From assembly GCF_900110265.1 (NCBI RefSeq), contig NZ_FODB01000030.1, forward strand, positions 1 to 43,276: a stretch of DNA of 43,276 nt. The letters run 5' to 3'. The notes under the pieces were generated by a model. The model was not told the origin of the DNA and made no database searches. It was given only the letters and a program-made list of their open reading frames with translations. A program made the translations under genes and the position numbers. The stretch comes from Vreelandella aquamarina (GTDB lineage: Bacteria; Pseudomonadota; Gammaproteobacteria; Pseudomonadales; Halomonadaceae). Shown piece after piece: positions 1-7,884 of this stretch. Position 1 is the first letter of the stretch, and each line of letters begins with the position of its first letter.

Positions 1-113
1 TTATCAGTTAGCGCGGAAAACCTCGTACTTTTAGTGCGAGGATGGATAGCGCGGCGTCCGCCAGGACGCCTTGTGTTTTGCATCCTTACAATATTTCGTC
101 TAAAGTGTAAAGA

Positions 114-1226
114 ATGAAAGCCGAACGCGCCTACCAATACCGCTTCTATCCCACGCCTGAGCAAGCAGCCTTGCTGGCGCGGACGTTTGGGTGCGTGCGG
201 TTTGTCTGGAACGCGGTGCTGCGCTATCGCACCGACGCGTTTTATCAGCGTCAGGAAAAGATCGGCTATAACGATGCCAGCGCGTTCCTAACACAGTTAA
301 AGAAGCAGCCGGACACCGCCTTTCTAGCCGAGGTTAGTTCGGTGCCACTGCAACAATGCTTGCGCCATCAACAAAGTGCGTTCAAGCATTTCTTTGCCAA
401 GCGGGCGCGGTACCCCAGCTTTAAATCGAAGAAGCACCGGCAGTCAGCTACCTTTACCAGTTCGGCATTTTCGTACCGTGACGGGCAGATCACGCTCGCC
501 AAGTGCCGTGAACCGCTAAACATCCGCTGGAGCCGCGACCTGCCTGCGGCACCGAGCACAGTGACGGTATCCAAGGATGCAGCAGGCCGTTACTTCATTA
601 GCTGTTTGTGCAAGGTAGACACTGAGGCGCTGCCAATTACGTTCAAGATGGTCGGTATCGACCTGGGGATTAAAGACCTGTTCGTGACCAGTGACGGCCA
701 TCGGGTGAATAATCCCCGCCACACTGCCCGCTATGCCCGAAAGCTAGCGAAGGCGCAGCGGCGCCTCAGCCGTAAGCAAAAAGGCTCGAACAACCGAGCC
801 AAGGCACGGTTAAAGGTCGCTCGCTGTCACGCCAAGATCGCTGACACGCGCCGTGACCACCTGCATAAACTCACCCGCCAGATCGTTAACGAGAACCAAG
901 TGATTGCAGCGGAGAGTTTGCAGGTGAAGAATATGGTCAAAAACCGCCATCTCTCTAACGCCATCAGTGATGTTGGCTGGGGGGAGTTGGTCCGCCAGCT
1001 TGACTACAAGGCGGCCTGGGCGGGAAGGCAGTTTGTCCAGATTGATCGCTGGTACCCAAGCTCAAAACGCTGCCATAGCTGCGGCTTTGTGCTGGAATCA
1101 CTACCGCTGAATGTTCGCACCTGGGACTGCCCAGATTGCGGTACTCAGGGCATCGACCGCGACGTGAATGCGGCCCGCAACATTCTGCAAGCAGGCACCG
1201 CGCTATTAGCCGGTGCAGATGGTTGA
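114..1226 (+). CDS. tnpB: TnpB RNA-guided nuclease (IS200/IS605 accessory protein)
   Basis: A 370-residue TnpB, a compact but complete size. Members of this family are RNA-guided DNA endonucleases, ancestors of Cas12, using a guide RNA made from the right end of their own element. The N-terminal helix-turn-helix/wedge region spans about 1-130. The split RuvC domain has D183 (GIDLG), E267 (IAAES) and the D348/D350 region (GIDRDVNAARN), so the acidic triad looks intact. A zinc ribbon sits between them with Cys320, Cys323, Cys339 and Cys342. The ATG start at 114 has only a weak Shine-Dalgarno sequence. There is no companion tnpA. The family call is secure; nuclease activity is inferred from conserved residues. 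Confidence 0.95.
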   Translation: MKAERAYQYRFYPTPEQAALLARTFGCVRFVWNAVLRYRTDAFYQRQEKIGYNDASAFLTQLKKQPDTAFLAEVSSVPLQQCLRHQQSAFKHFFAKRARYPSFKSKKHRQSATFTSSAFSYRDGQITLAKCREPLNIRWSRDLPAAPSTVTVSKDAAGRYFISCLCKVDTEALPITFKMVGIDLGIKDLFVTSDGHRVNNPRHTARYARKLAKAQRRLSRKQKGSNNRAKARLKVARCHAKIADTRRDHLHKLTRQIVNENQVIAAESLQVKNMVKNRHLSNAISDVGWGELVRQLDYKAAWAGRQFVQIDRWYPSSKRCHSCGFVLESLPLNVRTWDCPDCGTQGIDRDVNAARNILQAGTALLAGADG

Positions 1227-1404
1227 AAGATCATACCGAGGGGCACTCGGGAATGTACGCCTGTGGAGTTTGTGTAAGACCAGCAGTGCCAAGGCATTGA
1301 AGGCAACGAACATCGAAGCAGGAACCAGGAAGGTAACGACCTGGGAATCCCCTTCCTTTCCGCCGCAAGGCGGCAGCGCAAGCTGAGGGAGGGGAGGATG
1401 TCAA
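1227..1404 (+). ncRNA. Probable omega RNA (reRNA) scaffold at the tnpB right end
   Basis: The stretch after the tnpB stop is GC-rich, non-coding and strongly structured. Near its 3' end a 9-bp stem (1349-1357/1386-1394, one wobble) encloses a GCAA tetraloop hairpin (CCGCC 1360-1364, GGCGG 1369-1373). It closes with GAGGATGTCAA. In known TnpB systems the guide RNA starts in or near the 3' end of tnpB, runs to the right end, and takes its guide from the flanking DNA. By that rule the guide would begin at 1405 and read into the racemase remnant. The 5' boundary of the RNA is not visible and may lie inside tnpB. Confidence 0.6.
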
Positions 1405-1716
1405 ATCGAGCGTTTGCAGCGCCACGGTATCGAAGTAGTGGTGCCTACCGAACCACAGCGCGAGCGCGTGCACACGTGATCTACCAGGAGCTGTGCCTGG
1501 GCGTGGTGAAAGCAGAGGCCAAAGCCGACTACCTGGCGATCATCGAGGCGCTTGCCGAGCGCGGCGCGCAGGCGCGGCGCGCAGGGAGTGATTCTAGGCT
1601 GCACCGAAATTGGCCTGCTGGTTCAACAGGCCAACACTCCCATGCCGCTCTTCGATACGACCGAGATTCATGCTGAGCAGGCGGTGCAGTGGGCGCTGGG
1701 GCATGGTTTTGTATAA
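1405..1716 (+). pseudogene. Aspartate/glutamate racemase family gene, 3' remnant
   Basis: Read with frame changes, this encodes the C-terminal half of a YgeA/RacX-type amino-acid racemase: ERLQRHGIEVVVPTEPQRE, then [16 protein letters not shown], then [14 protein letters not shown], ending at TAA 1714-1716. ILGCTEI holds the conserved second catalytic Cys of the family. At least two frameshifts break it, one near the VHT/VIYQEL junction (about 1475) and one just before VILGCTE (about 1588). The 5' part is missing because the tnpB element lies against it at 1404. It is a non-functional relic with two kinds of damage, insertion and frameshifts. Confidence 0.75.
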
Positions 1717-1791
1717 AGCCTGCTGCAGTAACGGCATTGCTTTCGGCTTTAGAATCTTGTTGAGTGAGTAAAAAAGGAATAATTTATACTC

Positions 1792-2055
1792 ATGAACGAG
1801 TTCGAGTTTGACGTCAACAAAAGTCAGGCCAACCTGACAAAGCACGGTATTGATTTTGAAGCGGCACAAGCGCTGTGGAAGGATCCATATCTGCTAGAAA
1901 TTCGCGCAAAATCCGAGGGCGAACCAAGGTTTTTACTAATCGGTATGATCAGTGAAAAACATTGGTCGGCAGTCGTCACCTACCGAGAAGAGCGTATTCG
2001 GCTGATTTCTGTTAGACGCTCCCGCAAGAAGGAGGTAGACATCTATGAAAGCTAA
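1792..2055 (+). CDS. brnT: BrnT-type ribonuclease toxin
   Basis: An 87-residue protein opening with FEFDVNKSQANLTKHGIDFEAA and ending with the RIRLISVRRSRKKEVDIYES type of tail, the standard BrnT pattern (RelE-fold ribonuclease toxin of type II BrnT/BrnA modules). The basic and acidic residues around H18 and the R-rich C-terminal strand are present, so the toxin looks intact. It is expected to cleave RNA and halt growth when free of BrnA. The antitoxin gene follows with an 11-nt overlap, as is usual. The gene sits among AT-richer, damaged accessory genes, which fits horizontal acquisition. A TATACT sequence lies only two bases before the ATG, so the promoter and leader are unclear. Confidence 0.93.
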   Translation: MNEFEFDVNKSQANLTKHGIDFEAAQALWKDPYLLEIRAKSEGEPRFLLIGMISEKHWSAVVTYREERIRLISVRRSRKKEVDIYES

Positions 2056-2314
2056 AGATTTCGATAAAAAATTCGATGAAAATCAAGATGATGTTCTCGA
2101 TGATCTAGACTTTTCCACTGCTCGACGGGTGAATCAGGAGCAAAAGCGGATTAACGTAGATTTTCCTGCATGGGTAGTGGAGTCACTAGACCGTGAGGCT
2201 GCGAGAATGGGTGTTACCCGTCAGTCGATTATCAAGGTTTGGTTAGTGGAGCGTCTGCAAGCTGAAGCGGCTCATAAACCTCATGGCCATAACTCAGTAG
2301 GGGGACCTCACTAG
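2045..2314 (+). CDS. brnA: BrnA antitoxin (ribbon-helix-helix)
   Basis: An 89-residue partner of BrnT. The acidic N-terminus (KAKDFDKKFDENQDDVLDDLD, about 2-22) would wrap the basic toxin. The central part RVNQEQKRINVDFPAWVVESLDREAARMGVTRQSIIKVWLVERL (about 28-71) is a ribbon-helix-helix DNA-binding fold. BrnA dimers usually neutralise BrnT and repress their shared promoter. The start overlaps the end of brnT by 11 nt, with an AAGAAGGAGG-like ribosome site inside brnT at about 2024-2034. The C-terminal tail after residue 75 looks non-conserved. A perfect 12-bp hairpin overlaps the stop codon. Confidence 0.92.
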   Translation: MKAKDFDKKFDENQDDVLDDLDFSTARRVNQEQKRINVDFPAWVVESLDREAARMGVTRQSIIKVWLVERLQAEAAHKPHGHNSVGGPH

Positions 2315-2339
2315 CGCTGGCCTCTTGGAGGCCAGCGCT
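2313..2339. terminator. Perfect 12-bp hairpin overlapping the brnA stop codon
   Basis: AGCGCTGGCCTC at 2313-2324 pairs perfectly with GAGGCCAGCGCT at 2328-2339 across a TTG loop. It begins inside the TAG stop of brnA and ends eight bases before the stop of the convergent hydrolase pseudogene, so it is placed as a bidirectional terminator. No T-run follows on either strand, so it may instead act as an RNA-stabilising or attenuating hairpin. Confidence 0.55.
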
Positions 2340-2346
2340 CCACCGC

Positions 2347-3089
2347 TTACTCCAAAAACGCCCGCAGCGTATCGCTGGCTTGCTCGATGGCCACCACGCC
2401 ATCCAGGTGGCCTCGGTTGCCTTCCAGCGTTTCTAGCGTCACCTCAGTGCCGTCGGCTTCGATCAGCTCGGCGGTGCGGCGTACGCCCTCGGGGGCGAAG
2501 ACCAAGTCGTTCTCGCTATACAGCATCAATGTGGGGGCTTCGATGGCGGCCAGCCCCGCTTCCAGCGAGTCGCCGTAGCCAGCCATGAAGGTCTGGTTGG
2601 CGCGCACCAGGTAGAGCAGGTGGTTGGCATCGGAAAGCGCTGCACGGGCGGCGGCGATGTCATCCAGGGTTTGTTCGATGGCATAGCGGGCGGTGATGTC
2701 CTGGGAAGGGTCGCGCGCGTCGTCGGCCCAGTCGCGGTTGAACGCTTCGTTGGCCCACTGCCAGTGGTTGGCATTGAGCGTCACCAGCTTCAGCGCCTCT
2801 TTGAGCCCGTCGGTGGGCGGTTCGCCATCAGCCCCATAGCGGCCTGCCGCATGGCTAGTGCCGGAGAAAAAGTGGGTAATCAGAATCGCGTTGTCGCGGG
2901 CTTCGTTAAGCTCGCCGTAGGCTTCCCAGCCTACCGTCACGTTGGGAATTGTCTAGCCGCCCTGAGTGGTAAAGCTCTCGTCTGCTTCTCGACCACGCCA
3001 TCCCAGGCCCATAGAGGCGTGGCCAACAGCAGGCCAAGGCTGGTGAACGAGGCGACCGTCACTAGCGCGAATGGTTGCTTGCGTCGCAT
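2347..3089 (-). pseudogene. MetX-like alpha/beta hydrolase, degraded
   Basis: Minus-strand remnant of a secreted alpha/beta hydrolase of the homoserine O-acetyltransferase-like superfamily. An ATG at 3089 opens a clear signal peptide (MRRKQPFALVTVASFTSLG, then a cut site near LWAWDG). The sequence then needs a frameshift near EKQT, and reads FTTQGG followed by an in-frame TAG and TIPNVTVGWEAYGELNEARDNA. After HAAGRYGADGEPP it jumps to DGLKEALKLVTLNANHWQWA. The roughly 125 residues that normally lie between these, including the nucleophile serine elbow, are missing. The acid and histidine regions (LYSENDLVFAPEG; RGHLDG) remain. Frameshift, nonsense codon and internal deletion together rule out function as a hydrolase. 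Confidence 0.8.
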
Positions 3090-3167
3090 ACGCTTTCCTT
3101 TTTTGAGGGGTTATTGTGATTGTTTTTAGGGCTGCTTATCGCAGCCACTCCCTCAGCATAGATAGCG

Positions 3168-3209
3168 TTAGAGGATTTTGAACGGATTGAGCCCATTGGC
3201 CTGCTGCAT
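3168..3209 (-). repeat. Duplicated 3' end of the ubiquinone hydroxylase gene
   Basis: On the minus strand this reads MQQANGLNPFKIL then TAA, almost the same as the last residues of the UbiF-like protein at 5749-6921 (MQQANGLNPFRMF). The core 3180-3209 matches 5761-5790 at 28 of 30 bases, in the same orientation, and similarity stops abruptly on both sides. The two copies bracket the PcfJ/nuclease pair. It may be the displaced original gene end left by an insertion, or a remnant of a tandem duplicate. Confidence 0.75.
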
Positions 3210-3289
3210 TAGTAGGAAGCAACGGTTAGTATTTCAATTCTTAAGAAGAACTAGGGGTTAATAATGCTTACCGCCGGAGACACTGTCAT

Positions 3290-4495
3290 ATGCAGCTTTG
3301 CGCCGCCCTAATGAAGCAGCTATTTGCTCGAGCCAAGCGTCAAAACAAGAGTGCTTCCCTAAACACTAAACACGGCGGTGAGCGTTCTGGCTGGTGGTCA
3401 TTAGATCTTTCTGGGCAACTTGGGTATCCGCTAACGCTTGAGATTCAAGGCTGGTATGGCAGCCAGCCCTTTTCTTGGAAAAGCGTTAGCGACGGCGCTG
3501 TTGTTGCGGAAAGCCGCTTTCTCCAGTCGCCTGGTCTTCCTTTGGATATTTTATGCACTCAGAATAATACCCTTGAGCAGGGGATCCCTTCCGAGCTTGT
3601 AGCGTTGGGCGATCACGCCCCTTTTATGCGTTATGCTGTCTATCAAGCCTGTGCTTGCTTACCTCCTGCCAAACAATTAGCCGAAGACTCCCCGTTGCTG
3701 CTGGTTCTCACGCTTGATTGGGCACAGAGGTTAAATATTGAACAAGCTGAATTGGCAGTTTGGCTGTCCGACAAGCGTGCTAGGCTGTTGAAAATAATTG
3801 GCTTACCGGGTTCTGCTTCTCTTGCTAGGCTGTTACGCCGTATTCCATTAACGCCAATCGCAAGCTGGCAGTTGGACGCTTTGCGGAAATGCTTGCAACA
3901 ACCTGACGCCCTGGGGCTATTGCGGCATCTCACCCATCCTAACCTTAACCATGTGTGGTTCCTGAACCGTTTCCCCGCTTCTTGGCCAAAGCTGCTGGAG
4001 ATGATTGAGCAGAATGCATCGTTGCATACAATCGTCTGGCTACAGCGCATGGTGGAAGACATCCAGCGCCTCGCGCCTAACGGCACCCAGCTCTACCGTG
4101 TAAGCGATACCCAGGCGTTGCAGCAACTGCATGATGCTTTAGTGGAGCGTTTTAATGCCTTAAGCCGAGAGAAGCGTGCTGCTGCGCTGACTCTGAAGTA
4201 TGGGGATTACCCTGAAGCGCCCATACCCAGCCATACCGATATCGTTGCGCTGGAGAGTTGGGATGCCCTGCTGGCTGAAGGCACCCAAATGCATCACTGT
4301 ATAGGCAGTTATGCGGCACAAATCGCTGCCCGCCAAGTATTCGTTTACCACATGCAAGCGCCCGAGGTACTAACCGTTGCGCTTACCCCACAAGGCGGTA
4401 AATGGGGGCTGCAAGAAGCACGCGGTTATTGCAATGCGTTGCCTGGTGAAGCGGCATTAGCGGCAATACAGCGATGGTTATCGGTTGCCTATTAG
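3290..4495 (+). CDS. PcfJ-domain protein
   Basis: A 401-residue protein whose last third carries the PcfJ-like domain: MHHCIGSYAAQIAARQVFVYHM (about 334-355), PEVLTVALTPQGGKWGLQEARGYCNALP (about 357-384), then a closing IQRWL helix. PcfJ was first named on the enterococcal plasmid pCF10; its biochemical role is unknown. The conserved M-H-x-C-I-G-S-Y and G-x-C-N motifs suggest a metal or catalytic site, but this is inference. The N-terminal 280 residues look helical and are not recognised. Start at ATG 3290 is favoured by GGAGA at about 3276; ATG 3311 is possible. It converges on the nuclease gene with a 4-nt overlap, and base composition is more AT-rich than nearby housekeeping genes. Confidence 0.8.
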   Translation: MQLCAALMKQLFARAKRQNKSASLNTKHGGERSGWWSLDLSGQLGYPLTLEIQGWYGSQPFSWKSVSDGAVVAESRFLQSPGLPLDILCTQNNTLEQGIPSELVALGDHAPFMRYAVYQACACLPPAKQLAEDSPLLLVLTLDWAQRLNIEQAELAVWLSDKRARLLKIIGLPGSASLARLLRRIPLTPIASWQLDALRKCLQQPDALGLLRHLTHPNLNHVWFLNRFPASWPKLLEMIEQNASLHTIVWLQRMVEDIQRLAPNGTQLYRVSDTQALQQLHDALVERFNALSREKRAAALTLKYGDYPEAPIPSHTDIVALESWDALLAEGTQMHHCIGSYAAQIAARQVFVYHMQAPEVLTVALTPQGGKWGLQEARGYCNALPGEAALAAIQRWLSVAY

Positions 4496-5739
4496 GCTTG
4501 CTCTGTGGGAAGCATTGCTGCCTGAAAGGCGTGCTCATCCACCCATGCCGCCAAATCACCCAGCGCCTTCATGGCACCTGCCTTGGTGTATTCAGCGGGC
4601 CAGGCACTTAACGCTAACCAGCGGCCCCTATTTTCATACCAAGTATCGTTGTCACTGCCATCCCTGTACCACGTGCTGTCCGGCTGTTTGGAGGTAGGTA
4701 CTGCCTTTAAAAATGCTCGTTCGAGATCTTTCAGACACGGGTCATGATTCTCCTGGCTCTCCACGTATGCGCGGAGCTCGAAACCGATGCTTTCATTACC
4801 TTCTGATTCCGATGAAGGGTAAAAAATCAGACATACTTGGGTGGCTCCACCATGTTGTTCGCTCCACGAGCGGGGGAAGAAGCGCCATACCCTTGTTTGG
4901 TGCCAGTTCTCCGGCTTTTTATTGGTGCTAATATTGCCGATATCTATCTGTAACGCAGCGGCAATATGGCTTTTCCCTTCCGCCCTCAGTTCCTGTTCGA
5001 ACTGTTCCAGACGCGCCGATGCTTCGTATAAGTCATGAAAATGCTTTAACGAAAACTCTAGTTCCTCTTTCGTCATGATCTTCTCTTCCGTGGGGTGGGC
5101 GATAGAGGCGAGGTGCTGCAGCAACTCCTGATAAAAGACTTGCCATTTCGTCTGCTCAGCGGGCGCTACATCTTGCCCATACAGCGCATAAGCCGAGACT
5201 AATAGTTCCGAGTAGGATAGCGTCGGCCAGCCTGCCTTTTTAGCGGGAGCCCAAACGCTTTCTTTAGTGTCATCCGGGCATAAAACGCATCGATAAGCTT
5301 TAACCGCATAGCTGTTCAGCAAGCTGTCGTAGGCATCAAACGGATTATGCTCCGCCGAAGCCCATACTTTATGCTCGATACCCACGACGAAGTCGTTTCC
5401 CGACACCACTAAATCTAAACGCTTCGTCGATGCGCTTTCGGCGCTCCAACTCCCTGCTTCTCGTTCGGTGGTAACGGCTTCCCAGTCGACTTGCTGTAGA
5501 TGTTCACCATCGAAGTGGCCTTTACGCACGAGTGCATGCAGCAGCGCTTTGGCTAACCAGCGGGGCGCACCGGGGTAGCCGCCCATGAAGAAGGCCATTA
5601 AGTCCGATAAGCGGTTTTCATGCTGGCCAGGGCCTGCAACGGAGAACAAGTTGGGGGTAGGGGGCTCCGGCTTGGGCAGGAGTGCCAACTTCTCGAAAAA
5701 CCGTTCTAACGCTGCCAAATTAGCTGATTCTGAAGACAT
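4492..5739 (-). CDS. PD-(D/E)XK nuclease family protein
   Basis: About 415 residues. The N-terminal half matches the PDDEXK_4-type nuclease fold: E41 in HENRLSDLMAFF, D109 in KRLDLVVSG, and E122-x-K124 in VVGIEHKVWA form the D-x12-E-x-K active-site signature. The remainder (about 195-415) is unassigned, with a charged helical stretch (SLKHFHDLYEASARLEQFEQ). Such proteins are usually found as single genes in accessory DNA and are presumed DNases; no substrate is known. ATG at 5739 is preferred, with AGGGG overlapping the upstream ubi stop codon; an in-frame TTG lies at 5742. It would be co-transcribed with the hydroxylase gene. It meets the PcfJ gene tail to tail. Confidence 0.8.
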   Translation of the reverse strand: MSSESANLAALERFFEKLALLPKPEPPTPNLFSVAGPGQHENRLSDLMAFFMGGYPGAPRWLAKALLHALVRKGHFDGEHLQQVDWEAVTTEREAGSWSAESASTKRLDLVVSGNDFVVGIEHKVWASAEHNPFDAYDSLLNSYAVKAYRCVLCPDDTKESVWAPAKKAGWPTLSYSELLVSAYALYGQDVAPAEQTKWQVFYQELLQHLASIAHPTEEKIMTKEELEFSLKHFHDLYEASARLEQFEQELRAEGKSHIAAALQIDIGNISTNKKPENWHQTRVWRFFPRSWSEQHGGATQVCLIFYPSSESEGNESIGFELRAYVESQENHDPCLKDLERAFLKAVPTSKQPDSTWYRDGSDNDTWYENRGRWLALSAWPAEYTKAGAMKALGDLAAWVDEHAFQAAMLPTEQA

Positions 5740-5748
5740 CAAGTACCC

Positions 5749-6921
5749 CTAAAACATTCTGAACGGATTCAACCCATTGGCCTGCTGCATCATCATGCGT
5801 TTGGCAAACGGCACTCGCTCGGCGAGGTGCAGGCTGAGATCACCCAGTTGGCGGAGCGGCTTGGCCCCGGTGAAGAGGTGGTGGAAGCTGTCGGTGGCGG
5901 CAATCATCGCTTGGTTGGCGAGGCGGCGCTGGCACTCGAAGCGGTGCAGGCTGATGTGGTCGCCGGGGTCGCGGCCTTTGATGATCAGCTCGGCCAGGGT
6001 GTCGGCGTCGTGCAGGCCGATGTTCAACCCTTGCCCGGCCAGCGGGTGCACCACGTGGGCGGCGTCGCCGATCAGCGCGAGGCGTTTGCCGATGTAGCGC
6101 TTGGCGTGCTGGCGCTTGATGGGGAAGCTGGCCCGCGCCACAATACGGGTGAGCTTGCCCAGGCGTTGGGGGAAGGTGGTTTCAATGGCGTGCTGGAGCG
6201 CGTTGTCGGAGAGCTGTTCGCGGGCTTTGGTGGCTTCGTTGCTGTCGTACCACACCAGCGAGGCGCGCTGGCCGGGCAGCGGCAGCATGGCAATCGGCCC
6301 TTTGGGGGTAAAACACTGCCAGCTAACATCCTGCTGGGGCAGCTCGGTCTCGACGTTAATGATCATCGCCCGCTGGTGGTAGTCGTGGCTGGTCACGCCA
6401 ATGCCCGCTAGCTCGCGTAGCGTAGAGCGCGCGCCGTCGGCCCCCACAATCAGCCGGGCACTTAGGGTTTTGCCGTTATCCAGCTCTAGCATGCGGGCGG
6501 TGGTGGCTGCCATGGTGCTGAGCGGGGCGCACTGGGTATAGCAGGTCACGCTGGGCAGTTCTTCCAAGCGTTGCCACAGGGCGTACTGCAAAGCGCGGTT
6601 TTCGATAAAAATACCGAAGTCGTTCATGCCGCTCTCTTCGGCGGAGAACACGGAGTGGCCGGTGCCATCCTGATTCGCCACGTCGATATGCCGGAACGGG
6701 CAGCAGCGCTCGCCGGGCAGTATCGCGCCGCTGGCTTTCACAAACGCCAGCGACCGGGCGTTGAGCGATGAAATACGCAGGTCGTAGTCGCCGCTGGCGG
6801 GTTTGGGGGCGCTGCCGCGCTCGACGAGCCCCACGGAAATGCCCGCTTGGCCGAGCCTTGCCGCCAGGGCCGCGCCCACCATGCCGCCACCGACAATAAT
6901 AATCTCGTGATCCCACTGCAT
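5749..6921 (-). CDS. UbiH/UbiF/VisC family ubiquinone biosynthesis hydroxylase, UbiF-like
   Basis: A 390-residue FAD-dependent monooxygenase. The N-terminal Rossmann motif IIIVGGGMVGAALAARLGQAG (8-28) binds FAD; DGARSTLRELAGI is the mid-protein DG motif; GDAAHVVHPLAGQGLNIGLHDADTLAELI is the second FAD/ribityl motif. The family hydroxylates the ring of polyprenylated quinone precursors on the membrane face. Segments such as WQCFTPKGPIAMLPL and SLVWYDS recall E. coli UbiF, but the exact position hydroxylated cannot be settled here. ATG 6921 has AAGGAG nine bases before it. The last 30 coding bases are duplicated at 3180-3209, and the nuclease gene follows within 10 bases. Confidence 0.9.
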   Translation of the reverse strand: MQWDHEIIIVGGGMVGAALAARLGQAGISVGLVERGSAPKPASGDYDLRISSLNARSLAFVKASGAILPGERCCPFRHIDVANQDGTGHSVFSAEESGMNDFGIFIENRALQYALWQRLEELPSVTCYTQCAPLSTMAATTARMLELDNGKTLSARLIVGADGARSTLRELAGIGVTSHDYHQRAMIINVETELPQQDVSWQCFTPKGPIAMLPLPGQRASLVWYDSNEATKAREQLSDNALQHAIETTFPQRLGKLTRIVARASFPIKRQHAKRYIGKRLALIGDAAHVVHPLAGQGLNIGLHDADTLAELIIKGRDPGDHISLHRFECQRRLANQAMIAATDSFHHLFTGAKPLRQLGDLSLHLAERVPFAKRMMMQQANGLNPFRMF

Positions 6922-7017
6922 GAGAGGCTCCTTACTCCGCTATCGAGGGCACATTGCATGTGCTTATATTGTCATACAGTATCGTTGACTTGTCGCAGTA
7001 TTGCCTAGGGTGATCCA

Positions 7018-7884
7018 TTGACGCAGGCCGTGGAAAGTACAGAAAAACGCGAGAGCAGCCAGGTGGCCGGGGAAGCGCTGGCCGCGTTCATCAAACGCCA
7101 CCCCAAACTCTGGGTGATTACCGGGGCGGGGGTGAGTACCGACAGCGGGATTCCCGATTACCGCGATGCCGATGGCCAGTGGAAGCGCCCGCCGCCGGTG
7201 CAGCATGGTGATTTTATGAGCTCCTTCGCCGTACGCCAGCGCTACTGGGCGCGAGCGCTGGTGGGCTTCAAAGCCATGCGCGAAGCCCAGGTGAGCGGGG
7301 CGCATCGGGCGTTGGCGAAGCTCGAGGCCATGGGCCATGTGGAGCTTCTCGTCACGCAAAACGTTGACCGTTTGCACCAGCGGGCAGGCTCAAAAAAGGT
7401 GATTGATCTGCACGGCAGGGCCGATGTGGTGGCCTGTATGGCCTGTGGCTATCAAATGATGCGCCACGCCATGCACAGTGAAATGGCGCGTATGAACCCA
7501 GCCTTTGCCGCGCTGGATGCCCGCCACGCGCCGGATGGCGATGCGGATCTGGAAACCGACTTTTCCACCTTTAACGTATTGGATTGCCCGCGCTGCAAGG
7601 GCATTCTCAAACCGCAGGTGGTCTATTACGGCGATGTGGTGCCCCCTGCGCGGCGGTTGGCGGCCCAGGCGGCGCTGCAGCAAGCCGACGCGGTGCTGGC
7701 AGTGGGCACGTCGTTGATGGTCTATTCCGGCTACCGCTTCTGCCGGGATGCCCACGCCATGGGCCTGCCCGTGGCATCGCTCTCGCTGGGCGTGACCCGT
7801 GCCGATGGGTTCTTGACCCACCAGTGGCGCGCGCCGCTAACGCCGGTGCTGGAATATGCGGTTGGGCGTCTGAAAAAGGGCTAA
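7018..7884 (+). CDS. Sir2 family NAD-dependent protein deacylase
   Basis: A 288-residue sirtuin. The NAD-binding signature GAGVSTDSGIPDYR lies at 36-49, QNVDRLH at 114-120 and the catalytic histidine H132 in DLHGR. A zinc site is formed by Cys140/Cys143 (CMAC) and Cys190/Cys193 (CPRC), with an unusually long linker between them. PQVVYYGDVVP and VGTSLMVYSGYRF complete the NAD pocket. The pattern resembles SIRT4-like class II sirtuins; these remove acyl groups from lysine or transfer ADP-ribose. The start is TTG 7018, placed by AGGGTGA just upstream; no ATG lies near. It diverges from the ubi gene across about 96 bp and precedes selO. Substrate unknown. Confidence 0.92.
   Translation: MTQAVESTEKRESSQVAGEALAAFIKRHPKLWVITGAGVSTDSGIPDYRDADGQWKRPPPVQHGDFMSSFAVRQRYWARALVGFKAMREAQVSGAHRALAKLEAMGHVELLVTQNVDRLHQRAGSKKVIDLHGRADVVACMACGYQMMRHAMHSEMARMNPAFAALDARHAPDGDADLETDFSTFNVLDCPRCKGILKPQVVYYGDVVPPARRLAAQAALQQADAVLAVGTSLMVYSGYRFCRDAHAMGLPVASLSLGVTRADGFLTHQWRAPLTPVLEYAVGRLKKG

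Larger units (their letters stand above)
1..1404 (+). mobile_element. IS200/IS605-type element carrying only tnpB
   Basis: The left side has two hairpins: a 9-bp stem at 21-29/33-41 with a TTT loop and one wobble pair, and a perfect 7-bp stem at 53-59/64-70 with a GCCA loop. This is the subterminal-palindrome arrangement seen in this family. The right side ends in a folded region closing with TCAA at 1401-1404, which resembles the right cleavage tetranucleotide of IS608-type elements. No tnpA is present, so mobility would need a TnpA in trans. The exact left end is not certain because the window starts close to it. The flanking right-hand sequence is a piece of a racemase gene, so the element appears to have split that gene. 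Confidence 0.7.
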
